This document shows positions 8,467-17,722 of a stretch of DNA of 47,146 bases, piece by piece. The notes beneath the pieces are model-generated. The model ran no database searches. It had not been told where the DNA came from and was given only the letters and a program-made list of their open reading frames with translations. The position numbers were made by a program, and so were the translations under genes. Source of the DNA: Candidatus Nitrosopumilus sp. (GTDB lineage: Archaea; Thermoproteota; Nitrososphaeria; Nitrososphaerales; Nitrosopumilaceae); contig JAOTTS010000016.1 in NCBI GenBank assembly GCA_029864335.1, positions 1 through 47,146 of the forward strand. The letters run 5' to 3'. Each line of letters starts with the position of its first letter. Positions within the stretch are counted from its first letter, which is position 1.

Positions 8467-9990
8467 ATGGATAAGATTGTAGTTTTAGATTTTGGTTCAC
8501 AGTACAGCCATTTAATTTGCAGAAGAATAAGAGAATTTTCAGTTTATGCAGAACTTGTGCCGTATGACATTAGTTATGAGGAATTACAAAAACTTAATCC
8601 AAAAGGAATAATTTTTTCAGGAGGACCATCAAGTGTTTATAATTCAGATGCTCCAGTTCCTGAAAATAAAATCTTTGAAATGAATTTACCGCTACTTGGA
8701 ATTTGTTATGGACATCAATTAATTGTAAACAAGTACGGTGGTAAAGTGAAAAGAGCAAACAAAGAATACGGTTCATCTTTACTTACGATTGATAATGATA
8801 AAGATCTTCTAAATGGAATTGGAGAATCAGTTAGAGCATGGATGAGTCATGGTGATGAAGCAGAACAGATTCCTCCTGGATTTCAGGTGATTGGACATAC
8901 TGAAGGCGCAAAAGCTGCAGCAATAGCATCAGAAGACAAATCAATCTACGGAATTCAATTTCATCCTGAAGTAGTACATACAGAACAAGGTACAGAAATT
9001 CTTAAGAATTTTGTTTTGAAAGTTTGTGGTGCAAATCAAGATTGGACTATGGAGGGTTTCATAGATACAACAGTAGAAAAAATTTCTAAAATTGAAGGAA
9101 ATGTACTCTGTGGAGTTAGTGGAGGTATAGATTCCACAGTAGTTGCACTACTTATTCACAAAGCAATAGGAGATAGATTAAAGTGTGTTTTTGTAAATAA
9201 CGGTCTATTACGACTAAATGAAGAAAAAGAAATTGAAGAAATGTTTAAAGATAATTTCAAAGTAGAGTTCACTTCAATTGATGCCATTAATCAATTCCTT
9301 GGAAAACTCAGAGGAGTAGAAGATCCAGAAAAGAAAAGAATGATTGTAGGGGAAGAATTTATTCATGTTTTTACAGAGTTTGCAGAAAAAAATGGGCCCT
9401 TCAAATGGTTGGCTCAAGGTACATTATATCCAGATGTTATTGAAAGTGGAGTCTCAAAGGGACCAGCAGCAGTAATAAAATCTCACCACAATGTAGGCGG
9501 ATTACCAGAGTGGCTCAATTTAGAAATTTTAGAACCATTAAGAGAATTGTATAAAGATGAAGTAAGAAAAATTGCAAAAATCCTTGAAGTTCCAGAAAAA
9601 CTTTTCATGAGACATCCATTTCCTGGTCCAGGACTAGCAGTTAGAATAATTGGAGAAGTTACTCCAACTAAACTAAAGATTGCAAAAGTAGCCAGTAGAA
9701 TTGTTGAGGATGAATTACTAGAGGCTAATTTGTATGATAAAGTTTGGCAAGCTTATGCTGCTGTAGGTGATGATAGAGCAGTTGGAGTTGTGGGCGATGA
9801 GCGAAGATATGGTAACATCGTAATGATTAGAGTAGTAGATTCAATTGATGCGATGACAGCAGATTGGACTAGACTCCCACATGGCCTTTTAGAAAAGATG
9901 AGTAATAGAATAACAAATGAGATTGAAGATGTTACTTGGGTAACATATACAATTTCAAGTAAACCTCCTGCAACAATTGAACCACAATAG
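8467..9990 (+). CDS. guaA: GMP synthase (glutamine-hydrolysing), fused two-domain form
   Basis: 507 residues. It aminates XMP to GMP with glutamine and ATP. The N-terminal class-I glutamine amidotransferase domain (about 1-190) has GICYGHQ with the nucleophile cysteine, and FHPEVVHTEQG. The ATP pyrophosphatase domain has the P-loop GVSGGIDSTV near residue 220, and the dimerisation domain ends SSKPPATIEPQ. Many euryarchaea split these domains into two genes; here they are fused as in bacteria and eukaryotes. Together with guaB it completes IMP to GMP within 5 kb, beside pterin genes that draw on GTP. Confidence 0.97.
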   Translation: MDKIVVLDFGSQYSHLICRRIREFSVYAELVPYDISYEELQKLNPKGIIFSGGPSSVYNSDAPVPENKIFEMNLPLLGICYGHQLIVNKYGGKVKRANKEYGSSLLTIDNDKDLLNGIGESVRAWMSHGDEAEQIPPGFQVIGHTEGAKAAAIASEDKSIYGIQFHPEVVHTEQGTEILKNFVLKVCGANQDWTMEGFIDTTVEKISKIEGNVLCGVSGGIDSTVVALLIHKAIGDRLKCVFVNNGLLRLNEEKEIEEMFKDNFKVEFTSIDAINQFLGKLRGVEDPEKKRMIVGEEFIHVFTEFAEKNGPFKWLAQGTLYPDVIESGVSKGPAAVIKSHHNVGGLPEWLNLEILEPLRELYKDEVRKIAKILEVPEKLFMRHPFPGPGLAVRIIGEVTPTKLKIAKVASRIVEDELLEANLYDKVWQAYAAVGDDRAVGVVGDERRYGNIVMIRVVDSIDAMTADWTRLPHGLLEKMSNRITNEIEDVTWVTYTISSKPPATIEPQ

Positions 9991-9998
9991 GGATAATT

Positions 9999-10314
9999 TT
10001 GGAATATGAAAAAAAATCAGATATGTTGGAATTTATGATTATGGTGAATTTTATGATAAGATTAAGCAGGAACAAAAAAGTCATTTATCAAGAGAAGAAA
10101 CTGAGATGTCATCATCTCAAGCAGGTTATCGATGATCTATACGTAAAAAACATCAGAAAAAATTGGCAAACCGATTTTTGCATTAACAAAATATGAGAAA
10201 ATATTTCGTATTACAATTCCTATTGAAGGAACAGGATTGATTTTGATTAGCACTGAATTAGATGTTAATGAGATTGTAGATAAAATTTTAAAAATTAAAA
10301 ATAAATATTCCTAA
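9999..10314 (+). pseudogene. Decayed small sensor-like protein (DUF6659-type), frameshifted
   Basis: No frame is open throughout, but joined pieces read as one protein: EYEKK, shift at an A8 run, then RYVGIYDYGEFYDKIKQEQ and SHLSREETEMSSSQAGYR. A TGA then stands where a Trp is likely. After a second shift comes IGKPIFALTKYEKIFRITIP and finally TELDVNEIVDKILKIKNKYS, with TAA at 10312-10314. The pattern (FxGIYDxxG, then a KYEKIxRITIP core and a TELDxxxIxDKIL end) resembles small roadblock/profilin-like sensor proteins abundant in thaumarchaea. One nonsense and two frameshift lesions show it is not functional. The family name is from memory; the decay is visible directly. Confidence 0.65.
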
Positions 10315-10328
10315 AATTTGTGATTGAT

Positions 10329-10592
10329 ATGGATTTTCATGTTTTTGATACATATGTCAAAGTAAAAGATGGCCATACAATGCATTTTGATGTAGTTACT
10401 GACAAAAGCGATACAGAAAAAGCAATTTCTTTTGCAAAAGAATGGTTAAAAGAAATCGGAGAAGAAACAGCAAAGGTAAGCACAGAAGAATGTAGATTTT
10501 GTCACACACAATCAGTTCCAGAAGATATGGAAATTGAGATTATGACTAACGGTTACTATATCCAAAAAATAGATGGATGTCCAGAAGATTAA
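10329..10592 (+). CDS. DUF2024 family protein
   Basis: 87 residues starting MDFHVFDTYVKVKDG and continuing MHFDVVTDKSD, with a CRFCHTQ segment near residue 55 and NGYYIQKIDGCPE at the end. This fits the DUF2024 family of short proteins found in bacteria and archaea, whose function is unknown. The CxxCH arrangement could bind a metal. The ATG at 10329 matches the family start better than the GTG at 10320. It is convergent with the ROK kinase and overlaps its stop by 4 bp. Confidence 0.75.
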   Translation: MDFHVFDTYVKVKDGHTMHFDVVTDKSDTEKAISFAKEWLKEIGEETAKVSTEECRFCHTQSVPEDMEIEIMTNGYYIQKIDGCPED

Positions 10593-11455
10593 GTTAGGAG
10601 TGCAGCACCATAGACCCCTGCAGAATCACCCAATTTGTTTTTTAAAATTGGTGTATCAACTAAATCTGAAAATACTTTATCATAAACTGATTTCTTTCCT
10701 TCAGTGTATAAAAAATCAATATTTGACAAACCACCACCCATAACAATTGCATCTGGATCTAAAATATCAATAACATTTGCAAGACCATATCCAAAATTTT
10801 CTAGAAATGTATCTTTCCATTTCTTCCCAATTTCATTATTAATATTTGAAAGAATTTCAGTTAGAGTCATTGATTTGCCAGTTTGTTTTGTCCATTGTCT
10901 TTCTAAGGAGGGGCCACTGATGTAAGTCTCAACACAACCAGTTTTTCCACAATAACATGAATTTCCATTACGATCTAAAATGTGATGTCCCCACTCTCCA
11001 GCAATGTTAGTTCTACCAGAATGAAGTTTATTATCAATCACAATACCACCACCAACACCTGTACCCATAATTACACCAAAAACTAAACCATAATCCATAA
11101 CAGCACCCATTTTAGCTTCTGCCATAGTAAAACAATTAGCATCATTTTCAATCAAAATTTTTTTTCCAATCTTATTTTCTAAATCATTTTTTATGGATTT
11201 TCCAATCAAACATTGAGTGTTACTGTTTTTAATTAATCCAGTTTGATTAGAAATAGCGCCAGGTGTGCAAACACCAATAGAAAAATCAGAAATATTTTGG
11301 GATACTTCTAAAACTAAAGATGAGATATTGTTAATTATTTCTTCATAATCATTTTTTGGTGTTCTAACTCTTTTTCTTTCTAAAACATTGAGATTCTCAT
11401 CAAGCAAGATTGCTTCTGTTTTAGTGCCACCTAAATCTACACCTAGTCTGTACAT
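10589..11455 (-). CDS. ROK family sugar kinase
   Basis: 288 residues of the ROK (repressor, ORF, kinase) family without the N-terminal helix-turn-helix of the repressor members. The phosphate-binding motif GVDLGGTKTEAILLD opens the protein. MGTGVGGGIVIDNKL is the sugar/ATP region, GEWGHHI is followed by the zinc cluster CYCGKTGCVETY, and VMGGGLSN is near the C-terminus. The family phosphorylates glucose, N-acetylglucosamine or N-acetylmannosamine; the substrate cannot be decided here. An ammonia oxidiser would more likely use it for cell-surface or storage sugars than for growth on sugar (inference). Confidence 0.88.
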   Translation of the reverse strand: MYRLGVDLGGTKTEAILLDENLNVLERKRVRTPKNDYEEIINNISSLVLEVSQNISDFSIGVCTPGAISNQTGLIKNSNTQCLIGKSIKNDLENKIGKKILIENDANCFTMAEAKMGAVMDYGLVFGVIMGTGVGGGIVIDNKLHSGRTNIAGEWGHHILDRNGNSCYCGKTGCVETYISGPSLERQWTKQTGKSMTLTEILSNINNEIGKKWKDTFLENFGYGLANVIDILDPDAIVMGGGLSNIDFLYTEGKKSVYDKVFSDLVDTPILKNKLGDSAGVYGAALLT

Positions 11456-11504
11456 TAGTAATTTATGAAAAATAGAAGATTTTAGTTTTAACTAAATCAT
11501 ACAT

Positions 11505-13115
11505 TTAATGCATGCCGCCACCTGGGGCACCAGATGTAGCAATTACATCATCGATTCTAAGAATCATGCATGCTGCCTCAGTAGCTGACTTGATTATTTG
11601 CTCTTTAACTACGATTGGTTCTATAACATTAATTGCCATCATATCAGCAATCTGTGTATTTCTAGCATCTATTCCAGTCCATTTACGGCCTTGATTTTGT
11701 TTTGCTCGTAGATTTGCCATAGTATCAATTGGGTCCATTCCTGCATTTTCAGCAATAGTTAATGGAATTACTTCCAAAGCTTCTGCATATTTTTTAATAG
11801 CAAGTTGCTCTTTTCCATCAAAATTATCTGCCCAATCTTTAAGCAATGATGCCGCATAGGCTTCAGGTGCACCACCACCTGCAACAATTTCAGGTTTTTG
11901 AACTACATCTTTTACTACCATTAAAGAATCATGAATAGAACGATCAACTTCATCAATTACTCTTTGAGAACCACCACGAATTAACATGGTAACAGATTGT
12001 GGATGTTTGCAACCTTCGATGAATACCCATTTGTCAGATTCAACTTTCTTTTGATGAGCTAATTTTGCAGAACCTAAATCATTTTCTGAAAGATCATCAA
12101 GATTACTAATTACTCTACCACCTGTTGCTTTAGATAGTTTAATCATATCACTTTCTTTAACACGGCGAACTGCCATGATACCATATTTTGAAAGATAGTG
12201 TTGTGCAATATCATCAATACCTTTTTGACAAATCAAAACATTAGCGCCAATATCATGTAATTTATCAACCATAGATTTTATCATTCTATTTTCTTCTTCT
12301 AGAAACATCTGCATTTGAGTTGGATCAGTAATTCTAATCTCAGAACTCATTTCAGTTTTTTCAATTTCTAATGCTGAATTAATTAATGCAATATGTGCAT
12401 TTTCGATTTTCGTAGGCATTCCACTATGAACAATTTCTTTATCTAAAACAATTCCTTGTACAATTTGTGTATCCTGAATAGAACCGCCTGATTTCTTTTC
12501 AACCTTAATGTTTTCAAGATCTACAGAATATACATCACCTTTCTTAGTAGCAATACTAAGAATTGCGTTAACTACAATTTTTGATAGTATGTCACTATCT
12601 TCAGAGATTAATTTTGATTGCATACTTGTTGTCGCAATTTTTATAAGAGATTCTTTATCATCAGGTAGAACTTTCTTTGCTAATTCAGAGTAAATTTCAA
12701 GAGTTTTGTCTGCAGCTGCTTGAAAACCATCTACAATAGTTGATGAATGAACGTCTTTTTTCAGAAGATCTTCTGCGCGGGCCAATAGGGCACCTGCGAA
12801 AACAACTGAAGAAGTTGTACCATCACCTACCTCATTATCAACTGTTTTAGATATTTCAACTATCATCTTTGCTGCTGGATGTTGAACATCAATTTCTTTT
12901 AGAATAGTAGCACCATCATTAGTAATAGTAACATCACCTAGGGAATCAACTAACATTTTATCAAGACCACGAGGTCCAAGACTACTTTTAACTAACTCGG
13001 CAACTAATTTTGCTGCTGCAATGTTGTTCTGCTGTGCGTCTTTACCTTTTTGCTGTAGTGCACTTTCTTTTAGAACTAGAACAGGTCCATTTGGTCCTTG
13101 TTGAATTGATGCCAT
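11505..13115 (-). CDS. thsA: Thermosome (group II chaperonin) subunit
   Basis: 536 residues, full length. It forms the double-ring ATP-driven protein-folding chamber of archaea. Motifs include [35 protein letters not shown] (ATP hydrolysis), the apical-domain region around residues 200-370, [10 protein letters not shown] and the C-terminal glycine/methionine tail GAPGGGMH. Thaumarchaea often carry two or more subunits; which paralog this is cannot be told. It is a single-gene unit with its start 44 bp from the stop of the upstream adenine deaminase gene. Confidence 0.97.
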   Translation of the reverse strand: MASIQQGPNGPVLVLKESALQQKGKDAQQNNIAAAKLVAELVKSSLGPRGLDKMLVDSLGDVTITNDGATILKEIDVQHPAAKMIVEISKTVDNEVGDGTTSSVVFAGALLARAEDLLKKDVHSSTIVDGFQAAADKTLEIYSELAKKVLPDDKESLIKIATTSMQSKLISEDSDILSKIVVNAILSIATKKGDVYSVDLENIKVEKKSGGSIQDTQIVQGIVLDKEIVHSGMPTKIENAHIALINSALEIEKTEMSSEIRITDPTQMQMFLEEENRMIKSMVDKLHDIGANVLICQKGIDDIAQHYLSKYGIMAVRRVKESDMIKLSKATGGRVISNLDDLSENDLGSAKLAHQKKVESDKWVFIEGCKHPQSVTMLIRGGSQRVIDEVDRSIHDSLMVVKDVVQKPEIVAGGGAPEAYAASLLKDWADNFDGKEQLAIKKYAEALEVIPLTIAENAGMDPIDTMANLRAKQNQGRKWTGIDARNTQIADMMAINVIEPIVVKEQIIKSATEAACMILRIDDVIATSGAPGGGMH

Positions 13116-13159
13116 TTAGATTCAGCTTCAATCCGCTGAATCCCCCTTTTTAACATTAC

Positions 13160-14923
13160 TTAGTTGATCGGTTGAATGTAACTTCGTTTTTTCACATCAA
13201 CAATTCCTCCTGAGAGAATTCTAACAGAAGGTAAAGCCAAGAATGGCAAGAATAACGGAATCAGATGAGGTCTAGAGAATCTACACCCTAAATCTGTAAT
13301 TGTGTTATTGATTTTTTCAAAATTTGATGAAACTTTTTCAAAAGAATCTGTAGAAATAATTCCTGCAAATTGTAAAGGCAAAGATGCAAGAATTTGACCA
13401 GATTTTACTACAACTAATCCACCTTGATTCTTTATGATATGATTTGAAGCAATAGCCATATCAGAATCATCAGAACCAATTACAATCATATCATTTTCAT
13501 GAAAACTCCAAGTAGATGCAAATGCACCAATATCGGCTCCAAAATTTTCAAGAAATCCAATAGTATGTTGATTTGTACCATGAATTCTATCAAAGGCAGC
13601 AACTTTCCAGATATCAGAATCTAAAGAGGCAGAAATTTGACCTTCCTTAGAATGAAGTTCAGTTGAACCTATCTTGGTAATAATTTCAGTTTGCATAAAA
13701 ATAGTATTTGCAAGAACGTCTTTCTTTTTTGATTTTATAAGAAAATCATTTTTTGAGAATTTTTTTAGTTTAACAGTTTTTTTGAACCAGGGAGATATAG
13801 TTTTTTTCTTGATAGATGTAACTATTTTTCCATTAGCTACAACCAATTTTCCTCCCACAAAGACTTTGTTTGGCTTTATTGATTTTAGATCATCAAAGAT
13901 TAGAATATCTGCTAATTTTCCAGGTGCTATTCCACCAAGATCTTTTCCCATGTTATAATAATCAAAATTATTTTTCGATGCCATAGTAATAGCATCTATT
14001 GGTTTGAAACCAAGTTTGATTGATTCTCTAACACAATGATCTATGTGACCAAATTTTACAATATCAAGTGGATCAAGACCATCAGAACAAAACATTAAAC
14101 GATTAAGATATGTGCCATGAGACAAAACATGTGGGATGATTTCCTTCAAATCTCGTCTTATGGAACCTTCTCTTATCATAATCCACATTCCAAGACGTAA
14201 TCTTTCTAATACTTGATCAAAATTGATTGGTTCGTGGCATGAGAGTATACCAGAGGAAACATATGCATTAAGTTTTTTTTCACTTACTCCAGCAGTATGG
14301 CCATTAATTATACAATCACGTTCAAGCATAGATGAAATAGATTTCATTGTTTTGGGTTCACGAAGAGTTACTTTGGTCCATGAAAAAACTTCACCCAAAC
14401 CAAGAACATGAGGATGCTTTACTGCAGATATTTCTTGTGACAATGTAAGTGAGTTGCTGTTACTAAATTTTGTATCAACAGGAAGACCTCCTGGTGCAAC
14501 TTGAAAAATTCTTATCGGTAAGTCTTCTCCAAGTTTAAGAAATTCTTGAAAACCTTTGTACCCTGCAACACTTACAATATCAATTGGATCTGAAAACAAA
14601 GAAGTAACACCACAAAGAAGAGCCTGTTTTACAAATTCAGATGGCAATACAAATTGATCAATATGTAAGTGAGGATCTGCAAATCCTGGAGAAACATATT
14701 TGTCTTTTACATCGATGACGGTTGTTTTTGGATCTATTGTATGTGAAGCATCAGGACCAACATATGCAATTCTATCATGAATTACCGCAATCTGAATTTT
14801 TGGAAGGATTTCTCGGGTGTAGACTGATAATAAATTGCAATTTTTTAAAATAAGATCGGCTTTTTTGTCACCCATCGCTACTGAATTCAATGAATATATC
14901 GAAGTTGCTAGGCTCGAAGTCAT
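13160..14923 (-). CDS. ade: Adenine deaminase
   Basis: 587 residues, normal for the family. It hydrolyses adenine to hypoxanthine and ammonia in purine salvage. The amidohydrolase barrel shows DPHLHIDQF metal histidines near residue 85, VLGLGEVFSW, INGHTAGVSEKKLNAYV, CHEPINFDQV and FCSDGLDPLDIV. The C-terminal domain is typical of Ade (DRIHGTNQHTIGFLENFG). The product can enter the IMP pool used by GuaB about 8 kb away. It is transcribed alone; the start ATG at 14923 (MTSSLATSIY) is tentative and MGDKKADLIL at residue 17 is an alternative. Confidence 0.92.
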   Translation of the reverse strand: MTSSLATSIYSLNSVAMGDKKADLILKNCNLLSVYTREILPKIQIAVIHDRIAYVGPDASHTIDPKTTVIDVKDKYVSPGFADPHLHIDQFVLPSEFVKQALLCGVTSLFSDPIDIVSVAGYKGFQEFLKLGEDLPIRIFQVAPGGLPVDTKFSNSNSLTLSQEISAVKHPHVLGLGEVFSWTKVTLREPKTMKSISSMLERDCIINGHTAGVSEKKLNAYVSSGILSCHEPINFDQVLERLRLGMWIMIREGSIRRDLKEIIPHVLSHGTYLNRLMFCSDGLDPLDIVKFGHIDHCVRESIKLGFKPIDAITMASKNNFDYYNMGKDLGGIAPGKLADILIFDDLKSIKPNKVFVGGKLVVANGKIVTSIKKKTISPWFKKTVKLKKFSKNDFLIKSKKKDVLANTIFMQTEIITKIGSTELHSKEGQISASLDSDIWKVAAFDRIHGTNQHTIGFLENFGADIGAFASTWSFHENDMIVIGSDDSDMAIASNHIIKNQGGLVVVKSGQILASLPLQFAGIISTDSFEKVSSNFEKINNTITDLGCRFSRPHLIPLFLPFLALPSVRILSGGIVDVKKRSYIQPIN

Positions 14924-14993
14924 AGATGTTAATTGGATTTTGCGCCTATTATAGATTCAATGCTTAAATTACGGTTGAAGAGGTTTTTTTGAT

Positions 14994-15275
14994 ATGAACA
15001 TTCCTAAGGTGATCAGAAAGTATTGTGCAAAATGTAAAACACATACCGAACAAAAGGTTTCCATTTACAAGGCTGGAAAAAGACGTGGCTCTGCTAGAGG
15101 TGAACGCCGACACGCAGAACGTAAAAAGGGATATGGTGGACAGAAATTTCCAAAATTAGCAAAACCAGCCAAAGTTACAAAGAAAGTTACTCCTCTAATG
15201 ACATGTACTGTTTGTAAAAAGAAATACAATAAAAAAGGCATTAGAATTAAGAAATTTGAGTTGGTGGCAGCATGA
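14994..15275 (+). CDS. rpl44e: 50S ribosomal protein L44e
   Basis: 93 residues. MNIPKVIRKYCAKCKTHTEQ is the usual L44e N-terminus with its first CxxC, the basic middle contains RRGSARGERRHAE, and TCTVCKKKYNKKGIR carries the second cysteine pair. L44e is a zinc-binding protein near the E-site of the large subunit, shared by archaea and eukaryotes. An AGAGGT site lies 11 nt before the ATG. It overlaps rps27e by 4 bp (ATGA), the usual archaeal pairing. Confidence 0.97.
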   Translation: MNIPKVIRKYCAKCKTHTEQKVSIYKAGKRRGSARGERRHAERKKGYGGQKFPKLAKPAKVTKKVTPLMTCTVCKKKYNKKGIRIKKFELVAA

Positions 15276-15469
15276 AGAAAGATCATATTGAAATTCCAAA
15301 ACCAGCAAGTAAATTTCAAAAAGTCAACTGCAATGAATGTGGAGAATTACAAGTGGTTTATTCTCATGCGTCAACACAAGTTGCATGTAATTCCTGTGGA
15401 AATGCCATAGCAGAAGCAACAGGATCAAAAGCCAAAATAAATGGCAAAGTCTCAGGTAGTGTTGAGTAA
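15272..15469 (+). CDS. rps27e: 30S ribosomal protein S27e
   Basis: 65 residues. A small zinc-ribbon ribosomal protein with VNCNECGE and VACNSCGN cysteine pairs and the family core QVVYSHASTQVAC. The ATG overlaps the rpl44e stop, so translation is probably coupled. The 3' end overlaps the convergent cobY gene by 18 bp. Confidence 0.97.
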   Translation: MKKDHIEIPKPASKFQKVNCNECGELQVVYSHASTQVACNSCGNAIAEATGSKAKINGKVSGSVE

Positions 15470-16036
15470 ATCATAATCCTGTTTTGAATTTAGATTAAAT
15501 GCAATTCTTTTATCATCTATTATGACATAGTTCTCTTCTAAATTTTCTAGCGATATAATCTTTTTTGAATTTATTAAAGAAATTCCGGTGTAATGACATA
15601 TTTGATCATCGAAATTTACTGGGAAATCAGATTCTAGTCCAAGTGAAGATAAAAAATTTTTAGTTACAAGAATACTAGTCCATGTTTTTTTAGAGTCAAA
15701 ATGATTAACAATTTTTTGAATTATATTCTCATCCAGTAAAGGTAAATCACCAGAAGTAACCAAAACTGCATCATTGATTGATTTTAGCACTAAATTTAGA
15801 TCTTCAACATAACCAATTCCAGGTGTGTCAAAAATTTCAATATTGTTTTCTTCTAGTAATTTTTTTGTTTTAGGAGAATTCGTACTAGTAACTGCTAAAA
15901 TTTTTGAAAAGAGATTTGAGTTTTTTAATGAATCAACTACATGAAATATGATAGGCTTTTTGTATTTGAGTAAAAGTTTTTCATCATCTAAATTCATTCT
16001 AGTACCTTGACCGCCGGCCATAACAATGCCAATCAT
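15452..16036 (-). CDS. cobY: GTP:adenosylcobinamide-phosphate guanylyltransferase (CobY)
   Basis: 194 residues of the MobA-like nucleotidyltransferase fold. It opens with MIGIVMAGGQGTRM, the GTP-binding loop, followed by VTSGDLPLLD with the metal-binding aspartate. CobY replaces the bifunctional bacterial CobU in archaea and activates adenosylcobinamide phosphate with GMP for nucleotide-loop assembly. Genomic position directly after cobS, with a 4-bp overlap, decides between CobY and other MobA-like enzymes. It is the last gene of the leftward cobalamin operon. Confidence 0.9.
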   Translation of the reverse strand: MIGIVMAGGQGTRMNLDDEKLLLKYKKPIIFHVVDSLKNSNLFSKILAVTSTNSPKTKKLLEENNIEIFDTPGIGYVEDLNLVLKSINDAVLVTSGDLPLLDENIIQKIVNHFDSKKTWTSILVTKNFLSSLGLESDFPVNFDDQICHYTGISLINSKKIISLENLEENYVIIDDKRIAFNLNSKQDYDLLNTT

Positions 16037-16758
16037 ATTGATACAAACACCATCAGCGAAGCCAATCTTGTAAATTCATTTGTTGCACCAAGTACATCAC
16101 CAGTAATGCCACCAAAACTACGAGTAGATATTGCTAAAATAAAAATAGTTAGAGTAACAGTTACTCCTAGCATCACTAGTCCAGTAGTTTCGCCAATAGC
16201 AATCACCGGAATAAGCATAATTATGAATGCTGCAGTGAGTTTTTTCTTATCTTTCATTACTTCTATAAAAGGTGAATTTGAGCCTAAGGATGCTGAATTT
16301 CCTAGACTTGCCATCAATACCATTGAGAATTTTGCTAAAATTTCGCTAATCAGAATTGTCCTAAACAAATCAAATCCACTAGTAAGAGAAATTGTAACTA
16401 CAAGACCAATTAGGTATAAGACTATGCCAACAATTCCAGCAGAACCAGTAGAAAGATCTTTCATTGCTTTTAGCTTTTTATCTTTACTTCCTTTTACCAT
16501 TAATCCATCAGCAAAATCAGCTAATCCATCTGCATGATGAATTCCAGTTACTATAGCAATAGAGGCTACCACCAACAAGCTAACCAATAATGGATCTAAA
16601 AAGAAAGACAGACCAAAACCAAAAGAACCAACTAAAAGACCAATTGCAATTCCAACAATAGGAAAAAGATACATGTATTTTGCAATATTTTCTAAAGTTG
16701 CATTTGAAGAAGGAAATATAGTCAAAAAGGAAAATACAGACCCAATTTCTTTAAGCAT
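16033..16758 (-). CDS. cobS: Adenosylcobinamide-GDP ribazoletransferase (cobalamin synthase)
   Basis: 241 residues, integral membrane protein with several hydrophobic helices. It joins adenosylcobinamide-GDP to alpha-ribazole (or its phosphate) to give adenosylcobalamin. The motif HHADGLADFADGLM near residue 75 is the family's conserved acidic metal site, followed by KAMKDLSTGSAG. It overlaps cbiB by 8 bp and cobY by 4 bp. The predicted enzymes of this operon act at the membrane face in succession. Confidence 0.95.
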   Translation of the reverse strand: MLKEIGSVFSFLTIFPSSNATLENIAKYMYLFPIVGIAIGLLVGSFGFGLSFFLDPLLVSLLVVASIAIVTGIHHADGLADFADGLMVKGSKDKKLKAMKDLSTGSAGIVGIVLYLIGLVVTISLTSGFDLFRTILISEILAKFSMVLMASLGNSASLGSNSPFIEVMKDKKKLTAAFIIMLIPVIAIGETTGLVMLGVTVTLTIFILAISTRSFGGITGDVLGATNEFTRLASLMVFVSI

Positions 16759-17722
16759 GAATCCACCATCCTATTAATGACAAAATAGTAATAATTGGAA
16801 TGGTCACAATTCCAAAGAAAAGAATTGAAGTAAGTTTCATAAGTGTAATTGCAGAGCATACATGCTTTTTTGTCAGTGTAATTTCTCCGTCACCTAACTT
16901 GTAGTGATTAATCTTTTCAAATTTTGTTTCTAAAGCTCCTGCTAGTGCAGCCATTGGATATCCTGCATTAGGGCTTTCAGTTTTTTTACCATCACGAATC
17001 ATTATTTTGTATGATTCCTTCCAATTATTTTGCAAAATAGCGGCTGAAATGATCATGATAAATCCGGTGAGTCTAGATGGAATATAGTTTAAAATGGTGT
17101 CACAAGTTGCTGCAAACCATCCTACATTTTTGAAGAGATCTGTCTTGTATCCAATCATTGAATCTGCAGTATTGATAACTCTATAAACAAATGCTCCAGG
17201 TAAACCAAAAATTGCAAAATAGAACAAAGGACCTGTAATTCCATCAACGGTATTTTCGCTAATACTCTCCAACACGCCTGAAATTACGTGATTTTTATCT
17301 AGATTCTTAGTATTTCTCTTAACAATCATAGACAGATTTGTTCTTGCTTTTTCAAGGTTATCTTGATCAAGTGATTCTAGAACTTTGTAGGCATGTTTTT
17401 CCATTCCTCTAATAGCAAATGTGGTTTTTAGTAATAACCCACCAATAATTACAGAGGTAATTATTGAAATGTAATCATATGGGATCATAGATATTCCAAT
17501 ATCCAAAATCAAAAGCAATGAAATCACAACAATGGATGTTAGAGTTATGATTAAAATTCCTCCAGCTTTTTCAATTATAGAATTTTGATTTTTTGCAGCA
17601 GGTGTAAATATTGCAATTAATCTTCCCATCCAAGCAGTAGGATGATACTTGTTTTTAGGATCTCCAACTGTTAAATCGATTAGAATTGCGATGCCGATAA
17701 TAAATATAGATTCAAGAATCAT
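16751..17722 (-). CDS. cbiB: Adenosylcobinamide-phosphate synthase (CbiB/CobD)
   Basis: 323 residues, multi-pass membrane enzyme that couples adenosylcobyric acid with aminopropanol phosphate. Typical motifs are DLTVGDPKNKYHPTAWMGR near the N-terminus, VISGVLESISENTVDGITGP, a TADSMIGYK segment, and KTESPNAGYPMAALAGAL near residue 245. Length is normal. The start ATG sits in the 4-bp ATGA overlap with the cobQ-like gene. Confidence 0.95.
   Translation of the reverse strand: MILESIFIIGIAILIDLTVGDPKNKYHPTAWMGRLIAIFTPAAKNQNSIIEKAGGILIITLTSIVVISLLLILDIGISMIPYDYISIITSVIIGGLLLKTTFAIRGMEKHAYKVLESLDQDNLEKARTNLSMIVKRNTKNLDKNHVISGVLESISENTVDGITGPLFYFAIFGLPGAFVYRVINTADSMIGYKTDLFKNVGWFAATCDTILNYIPSRLTGFIMIISAAILQNNWKESYKIMIRDGKKTESPNAGYPMAALAGALETKFEKINHYKLGDGEITLTKKHVCSAITLMKLTSILFFGIVTIPIITILSLIGWWIHA

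Noticed and set aside
10320-10328. GTG start for the DUF2024 protein
   Set aside because: ATG three codons later matches the family N-terminus and is the stronger codon.
13674-13958. 94-codon open frame opposite the adenine deaminase gene
   Set aside because: Antisense shadow with phenylalanine runs from poly-lysine codons on the coding strand.
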